A stretch of 64,000 nucleotides of DNA from Viscum album. Lineage: Eukaryota; Streptophyta; Magnoliopsida; Santalales; Viscaceae. The position numbers were made by a program, and so were the translations under genes. The notes below the pieces were generated by a model, which was not told where the DNA came from, did not search any database, and saw nothing but the letters and a program-made list of their open reading frames with translations. This document shows, piece by piece, positions 35,732-48,400 of the stretch (position 1 is its first letter; each line of letters starts with the position of its first letter). The stretch covers positions 1,548,406,868 to 1,548,470,867 of the forward strand of contig OY728122.1 of assembly GCA_963277665.1 (NCBI GenBank), given 5' to 3'.

Positions 35732-36871
35732 TTTAAAAAAATTAATGTTTTTTATATATTTTTTCATTTCTTTAATTATTCAAATATTCATTACCCATGA
35801 ATGACACCAAATATTGATAAGGATACGGTATGTATTAAAATATTTATTTATATAATTAGTTATTTATAACCCATGAAAAATAGTATATTATTTTATAGTT
35901 TTGTAAAGAAATAAATTATTAGGTTCTGTGGCCAATTGATTGAAAAATTAAATCATGTAAATAAAAAAGGACCATAGGTTGATGTAGTGATAGAGAAAAT
36001 GAAATCTAAAAAATGAAATGTGAGAAAGTCCTAATAGTTGAAAGTGTTATGGGTAATAGAAATGATGGAAATGATGGAAAATATCTATAATATTTCATGG
36101 AATAAATAAAACCTAATGAAGTTGTTCAAGTGACTAGATTATAATTCTTTCATTATATAATAATCAACTCTAGATAAAACCCTTATGAATTTATATTTCT
36201 AATAGGACAGATAAAGGGGATACTTATTCATGTAGAGGAGCATACTATTATCATTTCAAACTAACTACATTAGTTAAATATTCCATTGAAAAATAATATA
36301 TAATTTTAAATTATCGTTACATGGCATAGTGTTGAAAATTATCATGATGAAATGAAATATAGATCTCAAGACACAAATTACAATAAACCCTTTATGACTA
36401 CAACCAAATTGAGAACATTAATGATGATATTAAACCCTTCCAATTTAATTCATTAAATCTATAAAGTTATGCATATTAAATACATAAATATCCACTGTAT
36501 TCAATTATTTATTCTAATAATATAAATAATGAATATATATGGAAATATGAGAAGAAGATCTGATAATTTAAGAACCTACATCCTTCTACTTGGTCACATT
36601 TGGACCCCTACCCAGAGTGTTCTGACACATAAATCAAAAGCTACTAAGACCCTAACCCTAATTGTAATGACTTGGTGGTTACATCATAATATTTTCATTA
36701 GATACAATGAACCACATCTTAATGGTTTGAATAGTTTAGTTATTTTTTAAAAATCGATACAAATTAAAATTCCGCATTATATTTGAAAAAATAAATACAT
36801 TATGGTAATTCATTTTGGAAGACAATTATCCCCATTACAATAACTCTATATATCAGTATTATTCCAATTCT
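35732..36871. other. AT-rich spacer, possible outer half of the interrupted gypsy element
   Basis: I recognise no gene. If the Sirevirus-like element inserted into the minus-strand gypsy relic, the 5' part of that relic should resume here. Minus-strand frames show nothing diagnostic. The 73-codon frame at 36529-36750 (plus) has no known motif. Confidence 0.4.
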
Positions 36872-39614
36872 TGGTATCCTAGGGAAAGGAAACATAAGAA
36901 ATGGGTGATATACAATTCTTAGTAAGGGTATGAATACAATGGAATGAGACATAAAAAATATGGAATAATCTATATTGAAACGAAGAAATCTAAAAAGAAA
37001 TTCATTTAATAAATAACAAGGAATGAAATAATAAATTTGGGGTATAAATACTGATCAAATTATTCCATAAAAATAATAACATGGGCTTTGAACTTGTCCA
37101 TGGATTTTGAAACTAATCAAATAATCAGATCGAGTTAGTAAGAAATCACTTATTAGAAACTTATGAATCATAATTATCATGAATGAAATAATAACAAATG
37201 AAATTTCTTCCTAATTGAATATATCCAATTGTCCGTATATACTATATACATATAAATAATTGTTGAATATGGAACATGTATAACTGAAGTAAAATTTAGA
37301 TCTGAAAACCTGTCATCATGTCTTTCCTTTATATGTTAATAATACTCTTATACAATAAATACATATTTATTATAAATATATTATTAAATATATATATATA
37401 TATATATTAAATTATATTATTTTCTTATAACTATTTATTAAATACATATTAATAATTTTGTATTAATAATACAATTTCATGTGAGAGTTACCTTTTTTAT
37501 GTATGTTTTGGTTCGATAATTTTTTTCCAATTTTTTTTATCATTGATCTATAATCACGATATTTTTAATCATGTTATTAATATATTATAGTATATTTATA
37601 TATTTATTTATATTCATCTATAAAAAATTATATATTAAAAAATGAGTTATAATGTTCATGGAGATGGTTTTTTGCATGAATGCATGAATGTTGTTTTTTT
37701 ATTTTAAAGGACGGAAAGAAAGCAAGTTAAATAATAATAAAATTATAAATAATGATTTTGAAAATTTATATATAAAAAATAATCATTAAATATATATATA
37801 TATTACCATCCATGTCAAAATAAATATACTAATGTTTATCATTTTTTCGTGGATTTGGTGGCCCACATGTACATATGAGTGGGGTTTTTGTTTTCCAATG
37901 GATTAGAAGGTAAGAAGGTAGATTGGATTTTCTAATTCAATAAGTATAATTATTTAATAAATAATATATATATATATATATATATTAAATTCATTATTTT
38001 ATATAGCTGTTATTGGTGGGGGTGGAAAATGATTTATATTAGTTTGCATAGCAGATATCCATTATATACACAATCGATGGTTTTGAATCCCATTTGTTTG
38101 AAAAGATTGAAGTTATTGGGTATTCCATTAAGAAAATGTTATCTCAGTATTCCACATATATGGTTTTAGTTTTTAATTAGACCTTTTATGGATATTATAA
38201 TGTGTTAAATTAATAAATAAAAATAAATGGCTTGGTTCATAACATTAACACTTCTTCTAAAAACCTCTTATGGATTATACCAAAATCCTTCCTGGATTAT
38301 TTTTCTGATTAAACGATGGTTTCTAGGACATGATTAGGGAATAATGTATTAGAAAATGGTATTTATTTTATAATCAAAATTTCATTGTAAGTGTGATGTG
38401 GAGAAGATATTGGTGTCCTTTCATAAGTTAGGGAGGGGAACTTCTTCGATATTACATTAAAATTAACCAAAAGATTACAAAATGATAATGTTATCTCCAA
38501 GAAAAATATTTCCAAATGTTCTTATAATCTAATTATTGAATGGATGACTTATAAATATACCTATATAATATTATTTTTAAAAATTTATTAGTAATAAATT
38601 CAATAATACTTTTGTTTTACTACACCCCTTGTACCCTTTACAATATTAACAACCAAAATTATTTTTGTTGTTTATACAATTAATTATAAATAATAATTAA
38701 GTATAACATATTAAATATCATTAGTTTTGGTTATTATAAATATGATTCTATTTTTTTCAAATTAAATGCAATGATTGGAAGAATTAATTTTATTTTTAAT
38801 CCACCGAGGTGATGAAAATCGGTTTTTCAAATCAAAAGTTTTCATATTAAATTTGATTACATAATTAATTTAAATGGCCTCAATTGGATTAATTTTAATA
38901 AAATGTTACTAATATCACATTTAAATCAATTTTAAAACAGTATGAGTCTTTTAAAATTAATTAAGTGAAAAGACAGTTGTCAATAAATATCTGTATTTTT
39001 ACTGTTCATCAAACAATAAATCTTTTGAAGAAAATATCAAAAACTCATTATAAGACGATTTTGACCAGATTATTCCAAAAATTAATTTTAATTTTTCTAA
39101 TAAATTTCATAATTTTGTCAAAAATAAATTTGTAAAATAATTGTAAAAATGTGGAAAACTTGTTTCTTAAAAAAATAGTTTTAGGCCTTAAAATATATTT
39201 CATATTATCAAAAGCGTAGAAAAAAATTTTAAGTGAATAATAAACCATTACATTAGAAAGACAATAAATAAATATTAATAAAATCATTAACCAATAGTGA
39301 ATAATTAAATTTATTAAAATAAAAACACCTTACATGCATCAATAGTATTTTGAGAAAAAAAACATTTGTCTTACACTGAAATAATTTTTATTTTCATATA
39401 TAATCAATAGATAGTCATGGAACATATTTTATATAGAACAAAAAATATATATTTTTATCATATAATAAGTCATATTCCTGACCACCATTTTTATATCTAT
39501 AAAATAATGGTCATATTTAAATAATAATTCTCACATGTTGTTTATTCATGATGTTGATTCTTAGATATGCTATCAAAAATAATATTAATTTTTAAAAAAT
39601 ATTAGTGTATTACA
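36872..39614 (-). repeat. 3' LTR of the chromovirus
   Basis: On the plus strand it starts tggtatcctagggaaagg and ends attagtgtattaca. The corresponding phrases include attcttagtaagggtatg, catggagatggttttttgca, ttttccaatggattagaagg and ccttcctggattatttttct. Three TA microsatellites (37388-37408, 37790-37803, 37964-37986) have expanded inside it. Confidence 0.75.
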
Positions 39615-39632
39615 TTTTCCGCACCCTAAATA
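39615..39632 (-). promoter_or_regulatory. Polypurine tract next to the chromovirus 3' LTR
   Basis: The minus strand reads TTAGGGTGCGGAAAA directly before TGTAATACAC, the start of the 3' LTR. Plant chromoviruses commonly show a GGGTGGGAGAA-type tract followed by TGTAACACCC. This supports minus-strand orientation. Confidence 0.55.
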
Positions 39633-40639
39633 ATTATATTCCTTAGAATTTGAACATTTTATTATAAAAATATGGTTTTACATCTTAAATTTTCTTTTTT
39701 CAAATCCCAAATCATACAAATATTTAATAAAACATCCTGTTTATATGAGTGATATAAATGATGTAATGAAATTTATAATAGCTTATAATTTGGTTTCCTA
39801 AATGGAAAAAATTATTTGGATGTTAATATATGGAAAAATATGAAATGTTTATATAATTATAGATAGTGATGGAGAGAGTTAATCAATATAAATTTTGTGA
39901 TCAAGAGAAAGTTTTCCTCTAAAAAAATATCATCTGATAAGGTGTGAAAAGGACCATCAATTCATAAAAAATTAAGGTAATAGTATAATTTTTTTGTTTC
40001 TCGAAACATTTCGTAAGGTTTATTAATTCCATAAAAACCTATATCAGTAACATAAATAAATGTAATTAATTAATATATTTTTATTTCATAATAACAATTT
40101 CATCCTTTCATTATGAGTCAATGAATTTTCAGATAATTTCTTAATCAATTAAATAATATCCTTGTTGAGTTTTTTAATCCTAAATCACTAAAATACACAT
40201 TTAATGGAATATAAGATCTATAAAATAATGAAAATGAATTCCTTGTATCTAAAAATATTATACAAAATAAAAAATCTTATAAAAAATTATTAAATAATAC
40301 ATTAATTTCTAACACCTCAATAGTTAACCCAAAGTTCAACTAAATCAACTTCATAAATAGTTATCCTTAATAATCCTCCAAAATATGATAGGACATATTC
40401 AATATCAAAAACTATAGATGGTTAGTAAATTTACAAAAATAAACTTAACATTAGATTCAAAAAACAACAAAAAATCTTTCATAATGTCATGTATAAAATA
40501 TGTGTATTACAGAGTCATCATGAATCATTAATGAAGACATGAATGTTTCCAAATATTATTTTTGCTTTTAATCCATAAACAAAATATCATTTTTTCTAAT
40601 ATATTCCCCATTTCCAAAAATTCAGTTAACTACATCAAT
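39633..40639 (-). other. Chromovirus 3' internal region, no module recognised
   Basis: RNase H, integrase and chromodomain should lie here in an intact element. I see none. The 1 kb is AT-rich and stop-filled, and too short to hold all three. Confidence 0.45.
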
Positions 40640-40935
40640 GACAACAAAAACCTTCAAATCACTAACCAATTATAAGATCACAAGTACTATATGATAGAAA
40701 TATATTTATATTTATTATTTTAACATCAGTAAAATATTAAGGGTCATATTCCCTCAATATTGTGTTTTACAAAAGGATCATGATTATACTGAATCACTTT
40801 TCTTGGTCATTAGTACCATTTATCATATTCTTTCAAATCCTTATAAAAACTGATATAAAACCAAATTATAATGTTTATTTATTATGATACCAGAATATCA
40901 TCGATAAAATAATTATACAAAAAATAATTCATGAA
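40640..40935 (-). pseudogene. chromovirus reverse transcriptase active-site relic
   Basis: From 40932 downwards the minus strand reads MNYFLYNYFIDDILVS. This fits the RT block 'MNxxFxxYLDxFVVVFIDDILVYS' with the catalytic Asp pair intact and about five residues missing before it. The following frame (FYISFYKDLKEYDKWY, later DPFVKHNIEGI) loosely follows 'HLRxVLxxLRExxLYAKxSKCEFW...VSFLGHVIS'. Only about 160 bp separates it from the zinc-knuckle region, so protease and the N-terminal half of RT have been deleted. Confidence 0.65.
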
Positions 40936-41094
40936 TCAAAATAAAAAAGTACATTATTCTTTTTTGGTATTAGTGAAAACACAATCATTATCAGGATCTA
41001 TTAGATTCATCAATGTTATATTAGGATTATTAATGGGGAATTAATTTATGTATTGTCTCATATCCTTACAGTTAAAATTCCCAAAATTGATGCT

Positions 41095-41235
41095 TTCTTT
41101 CCTCGCCTATCATACATTATTATAATGGATTTTTTCTTCAATCATGATTAAAACACTCATTTCCATGAAACATGTACCGGGGTGCTTCATTCCATAATTA
41201 TTAATAAATGTAAATTTATTTTTTCCCTTCTTCCC
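41095..41235 (-). pseudogene. chromovirus gag zinc-knuckle region relic
   Basis: A minus-strand frame reads FINNYGMKHPGTCFMEM, then SVLIMIEEKIHY. The phrase K-H-P-G-T-C-F is characteristic of Tekay/Del-type gag, where it precedes the C-x-x-C-G-x-x-G-H-x-x-x-x-C nucleocapsid knuckle. Here most knuckle Cys and Gly codons are mutated, leaving the spaced I-x-E-K-x-H-Y. The block lies between the gag core and the RT relic, as expected. Confidence 0.65.
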
Positions 41236-41569
41236 TATATCCAATTTTCTCTCTTATATCCTCCCATTTTCTTACATTCCCTCAAAAATATAATTCATGA
41301 TGCATTATTTCTATATCTTCATCACACTTGATACTCTGTCTTCATATGACGAGATAATTCTAGAGACTAGTTCCATCTACATTATTTGATTAATCACATT
41401 AAATAAATGGTAAATCATGATCATTGTATAAAATATATAGTATAGATTATTGATTTCATTCCTTGTGAATATGGATTTATAAATTAGAAATATATCATCT
41501 ACTTTTCTTCTTATAATTATTTAATTTTATTCAATATCAACTCCTTAATTATCAAGGAAATACTTTTCC

Positions 41570-41812
41570 AAGATTAGTACATATAAATCCATACCCACAA
41601 TGAATGTTATTTCTTCTTAATCCATAGTAATATTTAATCAGGAACCATCATTTATCTAAACTCATTATGATAGGATTAAATTCATAGAAAACCTTATCTC
41701 ATTCATTACTACCCAAATGATGAAATATCTTTTCTACGGAACATATCCATTTATTAGAAATAAAATTATTCATAGTCACATTAAATGATGGAGGCATCTA
41801 ATTAATGAAATT
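41570..41812 (-). pseudogene. chromovirus gag core relic
   Basis: Minus-strand translation gives MPPSFNVTMNNFISNKWICS, then VEKIFHHLGSNE-x-DKVFYE, which matches the plant chromovirus gag pattern 'PPxFxGxxxPxxADxWIxxIEKIFxxxGCxDxQKVxYAxxxLxGxAxxWW'. About 30 residues later comes WFLIKYYYGLRRNNI, compare 'W..F...F..KYFP...R..K...F'. The stretch has a few stops. Gag forms the particle that packages element RNA; this copy is dead. Confidence 0.7.
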
Positions 41813-42785
41813 ATTTATCATTGTTACAACATATTGTGTGTGAGTAGTCCAATACATATGGCAATAGTTTTTGGACATAATCTAATTTAGCTACCCCAAT
41901 ATAGTCATAATTTATTTAGATTAAATTTTACCTCCATGTCCACCTTCATTATCATTCACAAGAGGGAAATTCCAACATGTACTGTACACATTTATTTAGA
42001 CTCAATTATTTTAAATAAGAACAATTTATAAGCCATGTTATACTCAATATTATATCATAAAAATAGCAATCATAATTTATATTTTCCAAACTAGTTACAC
42101 AAATACAATTCATTAAAATATTTTTACACAGATAATACCATAATAATAATCAATATATCAATGAAAATATAATAAAATCATAAAAATATGCTCATATCCT
42201 GAATATTTTTTCATACTGAACATGTGTATTAGTCAAATAATATCCCCTAAGATTGTCAGATTAGGTGTGTATAATGGCACATTATGATGCACCTATTTAA
42301 AATAAATTCAAAGACTAATACAAAATTTTCAGATTTATTAACACCATATATATCTTTAATAGAGCCACTTGTGCTTGTAATATATTGAATATGATATATT
42401 TATAAGAAATAATCATAGGCAAGACCTTAGTGATACAAGATGATTTATCATAAACATAAACATGTCATCAAAGTCAATCAAATATTTATGTTTTCTAATC
42501 TATGTTGATCTAAATATATTTCCCATGAAATCTACTAAATATCATTTAATACTGACTTTTAATACACCAAGCCTATTAGCCTAAAATCAGGGATAACATT
42601 ATTACATTGGCACTAAATAAATGGAATCAGATCCTGAAGGACCACATAGTATTGTAGTATTTGAAATCAATATAGATACTTAAAATACACATTATATATG
42701 AAAACATAAATATACATATATATTCTGTTGATAAGTTCATTATTACCTTTATAATATATCTACATATAAATCGTAACACACTTAA
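41813..42785 (-). other. Chromovirus 5' leader region
   Basis: About 1 kb between the 5' LTR and the gag core. A leader plus gag N-terminus is expected. No primer binding site could be recognised next to the LTR (minus strand TTAAGTGTGTTACGATTT), and no open frame of interest is present. Confidence 0.4.
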
Positions 42786-45423
42786 TGTAATCCCATTAAA
42801 TGGAAAAAAATAACGGGATGCGATCTAATTCTTAGTAAGGGTATGCATATAAAAAATCCTATCATAAAAAAATAAGTCAAAATCTATATGTTATGTTAAA
42901 AAACTAAAACATGTATCATTTATTAAATAACATGTACATAAAGAATAATATGGTTCGAATAACTGATGATCAAATGATTCCACATAAATAATTATGTGAG
43001 AATGAACATTATACATAGATATTCTTATTAATCGAATAATAACATGTACATCAATAACTAATCTCGCAATATAGGAATGAATGATGTCAAAAATCATAAT
43101 CATACCCTTAAGGATTTATTCCACGAAACCCGTACCTCATTTCTCATTTCCTTCATGTGTATTTGTTCATAATATATAATAATTTTATATTTATTATAAA
43201 TATATTAAAATATAATACTAATATATATACTTACACATATATTTTTATATAAATTTTTATCACAAATTTATTAATAAATATTATAATGAAAACTATTATA
43301 AGTGATACATCCTTCATTCTTCACATGTGTTTTTGTTAAGTAGTTTCGGTCCTTTTACATTGATCACAGTTCCATAATATAATTTTTTTTAATGATTTAA
43401 TAAATATAATAAATATAATTCATAAATTTATTTATATCCATCCATAAAATTTATAAATTGAAAAAATATTTACACCATCCATAGAGATGGTCGGCTGCAT
43501 ATAAGAATGAATGCTGCATTCATTTTTCAATAGATGGAATGAAATTATGGTAAATAATAAATATACAATCGAGAATAATTTATATATTATATATAATTTT
43601 TAAATATATTCTTATTACAATACATATTAAAAAACTAAAAAATGTTTCTCATCACTTTAGGGAGGCTATAATCCACATGAATTACCGAATCATGTTATCA
43701 TTTTCCAATGGATTGGAATGTAAGGAGGTAGATTTGATGTTATAATCATATATGTTTTAAAATTTAATAAATATGTAATTTATATATTAAATCCATTTTA
43801 TAACCATCTATGAGAGGTGGTGATGGAAAATAAATTACATCAGATAGGGATTTGGTAGTCAGTCGTACACATTATGCATGTGTATATTTCCCATTTCATG
43901 GAGGAAGAGGTTGATATATATTATTTAATTAAAATAATAACATCTTAGTAAACATTATATATTATTATTATTATTATTATTCTATAATAGATTTGGAATA
44001 TTTTATGGAGTTAAAAAAATAAATAAAGTAAAATTTCTTAGTGAATAACATTACATCTTCAATATTCCAAAAGATAAATCCTTCCTATATTATTTTTATA
44101 ATTAAACCATGGAATCTAGGTCAAGGGGATATAGTTATGAAATATATTTGTGTAGTTAATTATTAAAACTACATTTACGCATGATGAGAACAAGATATGG
44201 TTTTGCAATTTATATATGGGGGAGGTTTTCTTTTGAAAATTACACGGAAATTTCTCAAAAAAACTCAAAATGATATATTCTTCCCCATGAAAATTGATTT
44301 CCGATTACATTATATTCTAAAAAGGTATAATATCATGTCTAGATATTTATATTAACTATTATTTTGACATGTTTAATTATAAAAAATACTATTATATTTT
44401 TATTTAAACACCACACCCCTAGAAAACATGTTGGTACTATAACTGTAGTAATTTATTTCTAAAAATTATAATATTCATTATAAAGAAATTATGTTTCAAT
44501 TATTATATAATATTAATTATTTTGAATAAAAATATAGAATATGTTTTCGAAATTTTAATGCATTGACATGGTATAATATAATTTAATGTTAAACCCACAC
44601 ACATGATTAAAAAATAGATTTCCAAATGAATTGATTTAATGTGTATAAAATGTTTTTAATTTAACAATGAACATATTTTTTTTATGATAAACAAAATTAT
44701 ATTAATAATAATATAAATAATCTTATATTACATTTTCAATTAATTTTATAAAATATAACACTGTAAATAATATAAATGAAAAGGTAGATTTCAATAGAAA
44801 TCAGTATTTTTATCTAATAATTGAAAAATTATTCTTCAAAAACTATTCTAAACACTTCAATGTAAGACACATTTTATATTAAAATTTAAAACCTTAATTT
44901 TTATTTACATATATAGTTTGTAAAATATGAAGACATTAATTCTAAAAATAACTGTATAAAACATAGCAAAACTACTTTATATAGAAATAATGTTTCAAAT
45001 CAAATAAAACGATTTAATCATATAGCTTAATTAAAAAATATATTAGATGAATGATAAAAAAATTATTTAACATATAATATATAAATTTATTTGAAATCAT
45101 TTTAAAATATTTATTAATTTAATATGTTAAGATAAAAAATCATTATACACATGAAACCCATTTATGGTAAAAACATATATTTTGTGCCTCAATTGAATTT
45201 TATTATCATTTACAATAAATTTAAAACCTATTAATTATTTATACCAGTTTAAAAAATATAATAATTAAAATATATTTATTATTATTCATATCATCCAATT
45301 CAATTTCTATTTTATAACATTCATATTTAAATAATATATTTCATAGGTTGTTTAATCTTGAAGTTGTGGGACATATATTCTCTTGAACCTCATGATCTCA
45401 TATTGGAATCGAAGGGTGTTACA
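42786..45423 (-). repeat. 5' LTR of the chromovirus
   Basis: On the plus strand it starts tgtaatcccattaaatgg and ends ggaatcgaagggtgttaca. It shares with the other LTR the edge phrase attcttagtaagggtatg, the (c)catagagatggt segment, the ttttccaatggattggaatg segment with ggaggtagattt, the ccttcctatattatttttat segment, and further matches in the same order. Similarity is patchy and many indels separate the copies. Confidence 0.75.
43961..43981. repeat. (ATT)7 microsatellite
   Basis: Seven uninterrupted ATT units within the 5' LTR of the chromovirus. The other LTR does not show it at the equivalent place, so it arose after insertion. Confidence 0.9.
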
Positions 45424-48400
45424 AAAACACCAAATGTTGTGCTTATAATCATGTGGTTGATTGATTATGATGAAAACTAACAAAATTCAAATTATGCAGG
45501 TTTTTATTATAAATCATTCACCCACTCTAGCCTATCATCCATAATCACTAAAATCAGACTCTATCATTTCGTCCATAGACTCTCAATGCTAAACATATAA
45601 ATGTAGTTGTTATTACATATAGAAATAAAGAGAAGAACCTCATATTTAATGTTCGCCTCATAGATGGTATTGGATTAGGAATCCAGTATCAATAGATGAT
45701 GGTCATATTCAAACAAAAAATTATATTTGGATCAACAGTAATATTACGAAGATTCCATGAATATACTTAACCTCATTATCCATGATCTCATCCCTGTTGG
45801 TATTATGATTTAGATAACCACAAGTTATTTATAATTAATCTATGTATGATTTTAAATTTATAATTGAAACACCAAATGACCTTGATATAACACTTTAAAA
45901 AGTCTTGTTGCATCCATGGAACTCACTATTTGAGAATTAAATCACACAACTACCCATACGTGGCCTTAGAATGTTTTTTACACTTATATAACACTAACAT
46001 TAACATTCCAAGTGTCTTCATGTGTAAAAAATATCTATTATGTATCTATATAATTTTACATTAATCTATTATAAAAAAATCACCAACTTTTAAAAATTAG
46101 TGATTAAAATCAATTCCAAATAATATAATTCAACAAATAATGAACCAAGCTGTAGAATTTATTTTATTGAAATATTTTGATATAAAAAATATAACTATCA
46201 AAAAATTAAACCAATAAAACCAATTTTATCAAATAACTCAATGAATAATTTTTTATATAAATAATATTAGAAATATTTAATAATTTATCATTTGGAACAT
46301 AATTTTATTGTTTAAAACACTAAAATACCATAAAAATGATGTAAAAAATATACTAAAATTGGAAACATCATCATCCTCTACTCAAATGAAGATTCAAGTA
46401 TGTTTTTCTTGATAATATCAAACCAGTAAGTATATTAATTCAATGATAAATAATTCTCATTGAGTATTTATATAATTGTAACAAGAATATAGATTCCGGG
46501 GGATACATCATTGTAGTAAAATAATGGATTCATGCCACAATCTCAGGTAAAATAAATTACATTATACCAAGTTTGATGGAATATATTTATGATATACTAA
46601 GTAGCCTCCATATTAAGGTATTGTGACTACAATTTTTTGTGACACTTCAGATGTCCAATTACATAATAGAATATTTCATTAATTCCCTAACAAGTTCTAT
46701 AATGTTTTAGACTAATTAGTTACGCCTAGATTCATATTGTTATTAGAATGAATTTTTCATAATTTCTTGTGGTTATATAATTCATGTAATATGATTGAGA
46801 ATCATATCTTTTAAGAGAAACATCTATTATATTTTTTTGTCTTGATATATTTATATTTTTATATCCATTGCATTATTATGGAAAAATATTTGGGTACTAA
46901 TATCATAGTCAATAAAGTAAAAACAATCATTCCATATTATGTGGGTGATGATTTCATTGGTGTGTGGAAAATCCTTCCATTGTAAACCATTTACCAATTT
47001 TATTTATCAATGGTAAAATATAGGTTCTTTGTGGTGATAATACTCTAACTCCTTCATTTTATAAGTGAAAAAATGATACTGAGTACTATATTTAAGAGAG
47101 AAAGAACCCACAAAAAAATAGATAAAACTAGGTGGAATCACAATATGAGCCACAAGTTTCCCCCTCTAGTATCATGAATAATTTTATGTTGTACATTATT
47201 GTATTTTTTTACTTCATATTAAGCATAAAATCAATAACATGTGTGCTGAATTAATTTTCATAGATATCGTAAGTGAACATGAAGAAAAAAATTTCTCTTA
47301 CAGTCAATTTAAAAATACATTCGTGAAACCACCTCAATTAACAGGGAGGGAAATGGGTCACTCTATTATAAATAAATGAATATTCACCAATATAAAACAT
47401 GTTTTCCAAAATATATTCTTAATTGATGAATAATAAACATATCAATTTAATTTTTATCACATGATGAAATATCATATTTAGAAGATGTAACTATTTCTAA
47501 ATTCCACCATTATTCAAATATATGAGTATAATAATTGGTCCCAAATTATCCATGATGATCATTAATAAAAATATGGGGTTTAAGACAGAACATAGTACAT
47601 CGATAATCAGAATAATGATTATCCTCCCACTTTAAGCAATCATTATTGTGAAAAAAAAGCGATCCTCTCCATATTAAAGAGTTATACCCCTCTAGTATAG
47701 TTGATGATCTCTAACATGTCAACCTAATAAAGAAAGATATCTAGAACTCATAATGGTCAACAAGAAATTATGTCTTATTGAAAAATAATAGTACAAAATA
47801 ATTATAAAAATTTTATTAGATCAAATTTCAAGGAACGATATTAATATTCAAGTAATTTATTCTTGGGTCAGTCTTCACTATCTTGTACTTTCAACTAATA
47901 ATTCATTTTAAAATGAAGATATATGGAAGATTAATTGGTCCCATGATGGAATGGAATTAATTAACGTAGAGACAATAATGAATTCTCTCTTTACTCAATT
48001 TATTTATAGAAGAAGTAGTTATTCAAAATTAGTCCCATTAATAAATGGAATAAAATAATCATAGTTCTTACCAGCATTTTTAATGTTAAATAGATGATGT
48101 AAATTGTTAAATATCACACAATAATCATTTAATTTTAAATTTACATTACAAAACACTTTCAATCAATATTCTTTATAGAAAATCACAAATTATGTAACCA
48201 AATACAAAAAAGCCATTATGGAGTGGTTTGAACTACATTTATGGATCACCATGGAGTGTATGATCAAAAGGTAATTACATAAATATTTAAAAATTCTATA
48301 TCCATACATAAAGGGGTATTACACTAAATATATAAAATCATTTAAAAAAACTTGTTTTGTTTAATGGTTTTTTTTATAAACTTATCACAAATGTGTTGGT

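Larger units (their letters stand above)
36872..45423 (-). mobile_element. Tekay/Del-like Ty3/gypsy chromovirus with internal deletion
   Basis: Two direct repeats of about 2.7 kb enclose a 3.17 kb internal region that is read on the minus strand. The LTR outer edges carry inverted TGTAACACCC/GGGTGTTACA-type termini typical of plant chromoviruses. The internal region retains a gag core, a gag segment with a K-H-P-G-T-C-F phrase, and the RT active-site region with FIDDILVS, in the right order. An intact element would have an internal region of roughly 5-6 kb, so protease, most of RT, RNase H and integrase are deleted or unrecognisable. A purine-rich tract adjoins the 3' LTR. No target duplication was found (attct left, aaaac right). 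Confidence 0.75.

Noticed and set aside
36645..36662. Telomere-like accctaaccctaattg
   Set aside because: Only about two units of the plant telomere motif; too short to be an interstitial telomeric array.
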